Assembly (NCBI RefSeq): GCF_965198575.1
Contig: NZ_OZ240671.1
Span: 2,604,001 to 2,668,000, forward strand
From: Lichenicola sp965198575
GTDB taxonomy: Bacteria; Pseudomonadota; Alphaproteobacteria; Acetobacterales; Acetobacteraceae
DNA length: 64,000 nt
Direction of reading: 5' to 3'
Part shown: positions 58,264 through 64,000 of the stretch, piece by piece
Numbering within the stretch: position 1 is the first letter of the stretch
Layout: every line of letters starts with the position of its first letter
Notes under the pieces: generated by a model
Seen by the model: only the letters and a program-made list of their open reading frames with translations
The model's database searches: none
Told to the model about the DNA's origin: nothing
Translations under genes and position numbers: made by a program

Positions 58264-59295
58264 ATGCAGATCGGCATCATCGGACTTGGAAAAATGGGCG
58301 GCAACATCTCCGTCCGGCTTGCACGCCACGGCCACGAGGTTGTCCTGTTCGACCGTGACCCAAAAGTCGTGTCGGACGTTCAGGGACGCGCCGAAAACAG
58401 CCGGGCTGCGCATGATCTGAGGGATGTCGTCTCGAAGCTCACGTCACCTCGCGTGATCTGGGTCATGTTGCCGGCCGGCAAGATCACTGAAGAAACTGTC
58501 GCGACGCTGTCGGAGACGCTTGAGGCCGGTGACATCATCATCGATGGCGGCAACAGCTACTACAAGGACGACATTCGGCGTGCCAGCATGCTGCGTGAGA
58601 AGAACATCCACTATGTCGACGTGGGAACGTCCGGTGGCGTGCATGGCCTGGATCGTGGCTATTGCATGATGATCGGTGGCGCCAAGGATGCGGTCGATCA
58701 TATCGATCCGATCCTCTCGGTGCTTGCACCGGGCGCCGGAGACGTCGAACGCACGCCTGGTCGCGATATCGACGGTCTCGATCCGCGCGCCGAGCAGGGG
58801 TATCTGCATTGCGGCCCCGCCGGCTCCGGGCATTTCGTCAAGATGGTGCATAACGGCATCGAATACGGGATGATGCAGGCCTTCGCCGAGGGCTTCGATG
58901 TCCTGCGCAGCAAGAACTCCGAGGATCTTCCCGAGGACCAGCGCTTCGACCTCAACACTGCCGACATCGCCGAGGTCTGGCGCCGTGGTAGCGTGGTGTC
59001 GTCGTGGCTGCTCGATCTCTGCGCGAACGCCCTGGCCAAGAACGAGACCCTCTCCGATTACACCGGGCAGGTCGCGGATTCTGGTGAAGGCCGTTGGACG
59101 ATCGAGGCGGCGATCGAGGAGGCGGTCCCGGTGCCGGTGCTCAGCCAGGCGCTGTTCACGCGCTTCCGCAGCCGGTCGGGCAACAATTTCGGCGAGAAGC
59201 TGCTCTCGGCGATGCGCTTCCAGTTCGGTGGCCATATCGAACAGACGCATACCGAGAAGAAGCACGGCAGCGAGGTATCCGAGAAGAAGGAGTAG
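58264..59295 (+). CDS. gnd: 6-phosphogluconate dehydrogenase, short decarboxylating type
   Basis: 343 residues from ATG 58264; upstream in-frame codons lack support. It oxidises 6-phosphogluconate to ribulose 5-phosphate and CO2. The dinucleotide motif is IGIIGLGKMGGNISVRLARH; then MLPAGKITEETV, GDIIIDGGNSYYKDDIRRAS, DVGTSGGVHGLDRGYCMMIG and the catalytic HCGPAGSGHFVKMVHNGIEY. The ~340-residue length is the short GndA-like type, often NAD-preferring, rather than the ~470-residue enzyme. zwf begins two bases after its stop. Confidence 0.95.
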   Translation: MQIGIIGLGKMGGNISVRLARHGHEVVLFDRDPKVVSDVQGRAENSRAAHDLRDVVSKLTSPRVIWVMLPAGKITEETVATLSETLEAGDIIIDGGNSYYKDDIRRASMLREKNIHYVDVGTSGGVHGLDRGYCMMIGGAKDAVDHIDPILSVLAPGAGDVERTPGRDIDGLDPRAEQGYLHCGPAGSGHFVKMVHNGIEYGMMQAFAEGFDVLRSKNSEDLPEDQRFDLNTADIAEVWRRGSVVSSWLLDLCANALAKNETLSDYTGQVADSGEGRWTIEAAIEEAVPVPVLSQALFTRFRSRSGNNFGEKLLSAMRFQFGGHIEQTHTEKKHGSEVSEKKE

Positions 59296-59297
59296 GC

Positions 59298-60899
59298 ATG
59301 TCGGCGCCCTTCCTGGAACTGGATGGCGGCCCCTCGGGCCGGGCGTCTGCTCGCGCGACGATCGAAGGCCTGCAGGGACCTGCGGATGATGACGCAGCGG
59401 AGCATTCTCCGCCGCGTCGGGCGCCGCCTTGCACGATGGTGATTTTCGGCGGTGGTGGCGACCTCACGCGCCGGCTGCTCGTGCCTGCGATCTACAACCT
59501 GGTGGGTGCGCAGCTCCTGGACGAAGGCTTCTCGATCATAGCCGTCGACTGGTCGGATCTCGATAACGACAGTCTCCGCGCGCAGTTATACGAAACCATG
59601 CAGAGCTTCGTGGCGCAGCGCCGCGCGAGCGCCTCAGAGTTGCACGAGGCGGACTGGGCATGGCTGTCGCAGCGCATCACCTTCCTGCGCGGCGGCTTCG
59701 ACGACACACAGACCTACCAGGCATTGTCGAGCCTCTGCGGCGTCAGCAACTGCGTGTTCTACCTGGCGGTCGCGGCGCGGTTCTTTGCGCCGATCGTCGG
59801 CCAGTTGGAGGCGGCGGGCCTGACTCGGGAGACCGAAAGTCGATACCGACGCGTGGTGGTCGAGAAACCATTCGGCTCGGATCTGGCGTCGGCGCGGGCA
59901 CTGAACGCGCAGCTTCGAAACGTCCTCGACGAGAGCCAGATTTATCGGATCGACCATTATCTCGGCAAGGAGACGGTCCAGAATATTCTCGCACTCCGGT
60001 TCTCGAACGGCTTCTTCGAGCCGCTCTGGAACCGGCAGAATATCGATCACGTGCAGATCACGGCGGCCGAGACCGTTGGCGTCGAGAAGCGCGGCCGGTT
60101 CTACGAGACCACCGGCGCGCTGCGAGACATGGTCCCGAACCACATCATGCAGCTGCTGGCAATGGTGGCAATGGAAGCCCCGATCTCGTTCGATGCCGAC
60201 GCAGTCAGGGATGAGAAGTCGAAGGTGCTGGCAGCCGTGCATGGGCTCGCACCCAAGGACGTCGTCCGGGGGCAATATACCGCGGGCAGTATCGCAGGTC
60301 GCGCGATGGCCGGCTATCGCGAGGAGCCGGACGTGGCGCCGGACAGTCGCACCGAGAGCTTCATCGCCATGAAGCTGTCTATCGATAACTGGCGATGGGC
60401 CGGTGTGCCGTTCTACGTCCGCACCGGAAAGCGGCTGGCGTTACGCAAGACCGAGATCGCGATCCATTTCAAGCAGGCGCCATACGCGCTGTTCCGCGAA
60501 ACACCGGTCGAGAAACTGACGCCGAACATCATGGTGCTGCAGATCCAGCCAACCGAGGGCGTGACGATGCAGTTCTCCGCAAAGATGCCAGGTCCGACAG
60601 TGAAACTCGGCGGTGTGCGGATGAAATTCGACTATGCGGACTGGTTCCAGGAAGGTCCGAGCACCGGATACGAGACGTTGATTTATGACTGCCTGATCGG
60701 CGACGCGACGCTTTTCCAGCGAGCGGACAACGTCGAGGGCGGCTGGAGCGTCGTGCAGCCGGCGCTCGATGCCTGGCGCGACAAGGACGATTGCCCCGAA
60801 AGCGCGTTGCAGTTCTACCCGGCCGGGAAGGCCGGTCCCGAGGCCGCGGACGAGCTGCTCGCCCGCGATGGACGCCACTGGTTGAGGTTGAACGGATGA
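59298..60899 (+). CDS. zwf: Glucose-6-phosphate 1-dehydrogenase
   Basis: 533 residues from ATG 59298 with GAAGGAG five bases upstream, formed from the end of gnd. It oxidises glucose 6-phosphate to 6-phosphogluconolactone. The cofactor motif is MVIFGGGGDLTRRLLVPAIY near residue 47. VVVEKPFGSDLASARALN and the active-site RIDHYLGKETVQNILALRFS near residue 216 follow, and the family's RTGKRLALRKTEIAIHFKQA is late in the protein. A ~45-residue N-terminal extension precedes the fold. The next gene overlaps by ATGA. Confidence 0.96.
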   Translation: MSAPFLELDGGPSGRASARATIEGLQGPADDDAAEHSPPRRAPPCTMVIFGGGGDLTRRLLVPAIYNLVGAQLLDEGFSIIAVDWSDLDNDSLRAQLYETMQSFVAQRRASASELHEADWAWLSQRITFLRGGFDDTQTYQALSSLCGVSNCVFYLAVAARFFAPIVGQLEAAGLTRETESRYRRVVVEKPFGSDLASARALNAQLRNVLDESQIYRIDHYLGKETVQNILALRFSNGFFEPLWNRQNIDHVQITAAETVGVEKRGRFYETTGALRDMVPNHIMQLLAMVAMEAPISFDADAVRDEKSKVLAAVHGLAPKDVVRGQYTAGSIAGRAMAGYREEPDVAPDSRTESFIAMKLSIDNWRWAGVPFYVRTGKRLALRKTEIAIHFKQAPYALFRETPVEKLTPNIMVLQIQPTEGVTMQFSAKMPGPTVKLGGVRMKFDYADWFQEGPSTGYETLIYDCLIGDATLFQRADNVEGGWSVVQPALDAWRDKDDCPESALQFYPAGKAGPEAADELLARDGRHWLRLNG

Positions 60900-61735
60900 T
60901 CATTCCCCCGCGTGCCCCTGCAACATCGCGGGTCAGCCTTCTCGTATCCGACATCGACGGGACCCTGATCAACGGGAACAAGGAGCTCACGCCGGCAACC
61001 TTGGCCGCGGCGGCCCGGCTTCGCGAGGCCGGTATCAGGCTCTGCCTGGTCAGCAGCCGGTCGGTGCGCGGCATGCAGATGTATCTGCAACAGATCGGGA
61101 ACGACACGCCGTCCGCCGGGCTCAATGGCGGCGAGATCGTCGATGCCGCGGGCGAAGTGCTGGAGACGCAATCGCTCGATGCGGAGGCGGCCCGCCTTAC
61201 CGTCGAGACACTCACCACGAACCACGTCGATGCATGGGCTTTCACCGGCCGCGAATGGCTGATCCGCGACATTGCCGCACCTTACGTTCCGCGCGAGCGC
61301 AGGGCGGTGCAGTTCGATCCGACAGTGGTGTCATCGTTCGAGCCCTACATCGACCGGATCGGCAAGATCATGGGTGCGACAAACGATTATCCCCTGCTCG
61401 AGCGCATGGAGATCGAGCTGCAGGCGATGCTGGGTGATCGGGTGAACTCGCGTCGGTCCTCGCCCTGGTATCTCGATGTGACCCATCCCAAGGCGAACAA
61501 GGGTCGTGCGGCCCGCCGGCTCGCCGCACTGCTCGACGTCGATCCGTCGGAAGTGGCCTGCATCGGCGACATGGATAACGACATCTCGATGCTCAGCACG
61601 GCAGCTTTGGCGATCGCGATGGGCAATGCGCCGGAGCAGGTCGCGGAGTCGGCGCATTTCATCACAGGAACCAACGACCAGGACGGTTGGGCGCAGGCCG
61701 TCGAGACGCTGATCCTGCCGCGCGCCGCCCGCTAG
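60896..61735 (+). CDS. HAD (Cof-type) sugar phosphatase-like protein 1
   Basis: 279 residues from ATG 60896, overlapping the zwf stop by ATGA. The HAD motifs are LLVSDIDGTLINGNKELTPA (nucleophile Asp19/Asp21), LVSSRS for motif II, a Lys in the region LDVTHPKANKGRAARRLAAL, and IGDMDNDISMLSTAALAIAM near residue 223. The type IIB cap lies between. This class removes phosphate from sugar phosphates. Its place in the pentose phosphate operon suggests a substrate such as a damaged or excess pathway intermediate. It is a tandem paralogue of the next gene. Confidence 0.88.
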   Translation: MIIPPRAPATSRVSLLVSDIDGTLINGNKELTPATLAAAARLREAGIRLCLVSSRSVRGMQMYLQQIGNDTPSAGLNGGEIVDAAGEVLETQSLDAEAARLTVETLTTNHVDAWAFTGREWLIRDIAAPYVPRERRAVQFDPTVVSSFEPYIDRIGKIMGATNDYPLLERMEIELQAMLGDRVNSRRSSPWYLDVTHPKANKGRAARRLAALLDVDPSEVACIGDMDNDISMLSTAALAIAMGNAPEQVAESAHFITGTNDQDGWAQAVETLILPRAAR

Positions 61736-61772
61736 ATCGCAACCGCGTCATAATCGAAACGACGGGAGAGAC

Positions 61773-62594
61773 ATGATGGCCGATCCGGCAAAGATTAGCC
61801 TGGTGCTGGCAGACGTGGACGGGACGCTGGTCACCAAGGAGAAACTGCTGACCGAGCGCGCCATTCGCGCCGTCCAGAAACTCCGGGAGCGGGGCATCCG
61901 GTTCGCGATCACCAGCGGTCGACCGCCGAAGGGCATGAGCATGCTGATCAAGCCGCTCGATATCGTCGAGCCGATTGCCGGCTTCAATGGCGGTCTATTC
62001 GTGAAGCCCGATCTCACCATCATCGAGGCCAAGACGTTGCCGCGGGATGCGGCTGAGAAGACCGTGCAGATCCTGCGCGATCATAAGGTGGATGTGTGGG
62101 TCTATAGCGGTGAGGACTGGCTGGTGCCCGACGGCAAGGGTCCGCACGTCGCACGCGAGGAATGGACCGTGAAGTTCCCGCCCAAGGTCACCAAGGACTT
62201 CGACGCGGCGCTGGAGCACGCGGTGAAAATCGTCGGTGTCAGTGATGATCTCGAACTCATGAAGAAGGTCGAGAAGGACGCGCAGGAAGCCCTCGGCAAT
62301 ACCGCGTCGGCGGCCCGATCGCAGCCATATTATCTCGATGTGACACATCCGGACGCCAACAAGGGCGGCGTGGTCACGGCACTCGAGCGCATGCTCGGCG
62401 TCAAGGCGTCGGAAATCGCCACGCTCGGCGACCAGCCGAACGACGTGCTGATGTACAAGAAGAGCGGCATGTCGATTTCCATGGGGCAGGCTAGCGACGA
62501 GGTGAAGAGCCAGTCGACCTATGTCAGCGACTCCTCGGAGGATGAGGGGTTTGCCAAGGCCATCGAGCGCCATGTCCTGGGAGAGGCCGCATGA
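61773..62594 (+). CDS. HAD (Cof-type) sugar phosphatase-like protein 2
   Basis: 273 residues; ATG ATG at 61773, with GGGAG upstream. HAD motifs are SLVLADVDGTLVTKEKLLTE, AITSGRPPKGMSMLIKPLDI, LDVTHPDANKGGVVTALERM and TLGDQPNDVLMYKKSGMSIS near residue 218. The layout and the LDVTHP(D/K)ANKG segment match the preceding gene, showing an old tandem duplication. One difference is GDQPND in place of GDMDND. It overlaps pgl by ATGA. Substrate unknown. Confidence 0.88.
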   Translation: MMADPAKISLVLADVDGTLVTKEKLLTERAIRAVQKLRERGIRFAITSGRPPKGMSMLIKPLDIVEPIAGFNGGLFVKPDLTIIEAKTLPRDAAEKTVQILRDHKVDVWVYSGEDWLVPDGKGPHVAREEWTVKFPPKVTKDFDAALEHAVKIVGVSDDLELMKKVEKDAQEALGNTASAARSQPYYLDVTHPDANKGGVVTALERMLGVKASEIATLGDQPNDVLMYKKSGMSISMGQASDEVKSQSTYVSDSSEDEGFAKAIERHVLGEAA

Positions 62595-63340
62595 CCCAGG
62601 ATGCGACGACGGGTCGCGCAGAGATCCTGGCCGATCCGGAAGCCGTGGCACAGCGCACGGCCGAGTTCCTGACCGAGCAGGCGCTGGCAAAACAAGGCGC
62701 GTTCATGGTGGCGCTGTCCGGTGGTTCGACACCGAAGCGTCTGTACGAGATCCTCGCGGCATCACCCTATGCGGCGAAGTTTCCCTGGGACCGGGTGCAG
62801 CTGTTCTACGGCGACGAGCGCTTCGTTTCCCCGGAAGATGAATCGAGCAACTACCACATGAGCAGCGTGGCGATGCTGAGCAAGGTGCCCGTGCCATCCA
62901 GCAACGTTCATCGCATGCCCACGGACGGCGATCCGGCGGATGCGGCGCATCGCTACCAGCGCGAGCTGCAGGCCGCATACGGCGCCGACACCCTCGAGCC
63001 CGGCCGTCCGTTGTTCGACGTGGTGCTGCTGGGTCTTGGCGAGAATGGCCACACCGCGTCGCTGTTTCCCGGCACCGATGTGCTGAACGAGACCCAGGCC
63101 TGGGTCGGCACCTGCGTTCCACACGATGCGCCGCACACCCGCCTGACACTGACCTACCCGGCGATCGCCAGCAGCCGCTTCGTGCTGTTCCTGGTGGCGG
63201 GCGCTGGCAAGGCCGATATCGTGGCGAAGGTGCGTGGTGGTGACGCGGCCCAGCCGTCGACGCATATCACCACCGAGGGCGAGTTGATCTGGATGCTCGA
63301 TCGTGCCGCCGCCGGCAACGCGGCCGGCGCCGATGACTGA
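62591..63340 (+). CDS. pgl: 6-phosphogluconolactonase
   Basis: 249 residues, DevB type. It hydrolyses 6-phosphogluconolactone to 6-phosphogluconate, the step between zwf and gnd. Family segments: FMVALSGGSTPKRLYEILAA, VQLFYGDERFVSPEDESSNY, and DVVLLGLGENGHTASLFPGT with the catalytic His region, then RLTLTYPAIASSRFVLFLVA. ATG 62591 overlaps the HAD gene stop by ATGA, and its own stop is overlapped by rpiA. Confidence 0.95.
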   Translation: MTQDATTGRAEILADPEAVAQRTAEFLTEQALAKQGAFMVALSGGSTPKRLYEILAASPYAAKFPWDRVQLFYGDERFVSPEDESSNYHMSSVAMLSKVPVPSSNVHRMPTDGDPADAAHRYQRELQAAYGADTLEPGRPLFDVVLLGLGENGHTASLFPGTDVLNETQAWVGTCVPHDAPHTRLTLTYPAIASSRFVLFLVAGAGKADIVAKVRGGDAAQPSTHITTEGELIWMLDRAAAGNAAGADD

Positions 63341-64000
63341 GCCCGTGGAAAACGATCCGGCTGCCGATCTGAAACGCCAGGTCGGCGTCGCGGCGGCGGC
63401 CCTGGTCGAGGACGGCATGGTCGTCGGGCTCGGCACCGGCTCGACCGCCAACTACGTGATCGACAGTCTCGGCGAGCGCTGGGCCACGGGGTTGCGTTTC
63501 GTTGCGATCCCGAGCTCGGAACGCAGTGCGGCGCGGGCGAAGGCACTCGGGATCGAGATCGTGGGATTCGGCTCGCATCCGGTGATCGACCTCAACATCG
63601 ATGGCGCCGACGAGATCCAGCGCGGCACGCTGAACCTGATCAAGGGGCTGGGCGGCGCGTTGCTGCGCGAGAAGATCGTCGCGGCGGCGTCGAACCGGAT
63701 GGTCGTGGTGGCCGACGAGAGCAAGCTGGTGCAGCGGCTCGGCGAGCATGCCGCGGTGCCCGTCGAAGTGTCGCCGTTCGGCTGGGAGTCGACGGCGCGC
63801 CAGCTGGGGGAAATGGGTGCCCGGGTGGCGCCGCGTCACGACCGCATGGGCCGGCTGTTCGTGACCGATGGCGGCAACATGATCCTCGATTGCGCTCTCG
63901 GGCAGCTCGAGGATCCGGCGGCCACCGAGGTGGCGATCCGTGCCATCGTCGGCGTGTTCGAGTGCGGCCTGTTCATCGGGCGCGCGAGCCTGGCCCTGGT
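63333..64000 (+). CDS. rpiA: Ribose-5-phosphate isomerase A (3' end outside window)
   Basis: About 222 residues are visible from ATG 63333, overlapping the pgl stop by eight bases. It interconverts ribulose 5-phosphate and ribose 5-phosphate. The RpiA signatures are MVVGLGTGSTANYVIDSLGE, VAIPSSERSAARAKALGIEI, DLNIDGADEIQRGTLNLIKG with catalytic Asp and Glu, GGALLREKIVAAASNRMVVV, and VTDGGNMILDCALG. It completes the pentose phosphate operon. The frame is open at the window end, so only the last residues are missing for a usual length near 230. Confidence 0.95.
   Translation, partial: MTEPVENDPAADLKRQVGVAAAALVEDGMVVGLGTGSTANYVIDSLGERWATGLRFVAIPSSERSAARAKALGIEIVGFGSHPVIDLNIDGADEIQRGTLNLIKGLGGALLREKIVAAASNRMVVVADESKLVQRLGEHAAVPVEVSPFGWESTARQLGEMGARVAPRHDRMGRLFVTDGGNMILDCALGQLEDPAATEVAIRAIVGVFECGLFIGRASLAL

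Overview
This is about 64 kb of a high-GC bacterial chromosome, most likely from an alphaproteobacterium of the Acetobacteraceae (Rhodospirillales). The pointers are a fused transaldolase/glucose-6-phosphate isomerase at the head of a complete oxidative pentose-phosphate operon, a ClpS2-type ClpS, a metX-metW pair, and GC-rich DNA with long open antisense frames over almost every gene. The genus cannot be fixed from the sequence. No rRNA, tRNA, CRISPR array, prophage or intact insertion sequence was seen, so it reads as ordinary chromosome with accessory islands.

Layout. 1-4 kb: the C-terminal two thirds of SMC, then a convergent DEAD-box RNA helicase. 4.4-7.0 kb: a coupled DUF1501/DUF1800 pair. 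7.2-8.9 kb: a secreted homologue of plant-type PNGase A. 9.4-13.2 kb: a 1274-residue three-module glycan protein (WbsX-like, GT4, GT2). 13.5-15.4 kb: metX-metW. 15.4-18.7 kb: a small secreted protein, a fatty acid desaturase, and a catalase-like protein fused to a membrane domain. 18.7-20.5 kb: an aldo/keto reductase divergent from a LysR regulator. 20.6-23.3 kb: an unknown membrane protein, ClpS2 and a DUF1835-like protein.

23.3-30.0 kb is a tightly packed minus-strand cluster: MscS-type channel, 2OG-Fe(II) dioxygenase, MBOAT acyltransferase, SGNH-like membrane protein and TenA. 30.1-33.8 kb: thiM divergent from modABC, with a decayed 113-bp tandem duplication of the modB/modC junction. 33.8-40.6 kb: a NUDIX hydrolase, a hybrid histidine kinase, a CDP-alcohol phosphatidyltransferase, hisC, a PEBP protein, a basic AT-hook/coiled-coil protein and an ankyrin protein. 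40.7-47.3 kb: treX-treZ-treY, for trehalose synthesis from glycogen. 47.4-49.8 kb: a NAPE-PLD-like metallo-beta-lactamase-fold hydrolase coupled to a type II NADH dehydrogenase. 50.0-54.7 kb: an RND efflux adaptor and pump behind a TetR-operator-like palindrome. 55.3-64.0 kb: tal-pgi, gnd, zwf, two HAD phosphatases, pgl and rpiA (cut by the window end).

The metabolic genes fit a sugar-oxidising bacterium that runs glucose 6-phosphate through the pentose phosphate cycle and stores or protects with glycogen-derived trehalose. Many neighbouring genes share four-base ATGA stop/start overlaps, marking translationally coupled units. The least explained parts are the MscS/2OG/MBOAT/SGNH/TenA cluster, the catalase-like/membrane fusion, the bacterial PNGase A homologue and the mod duplication.
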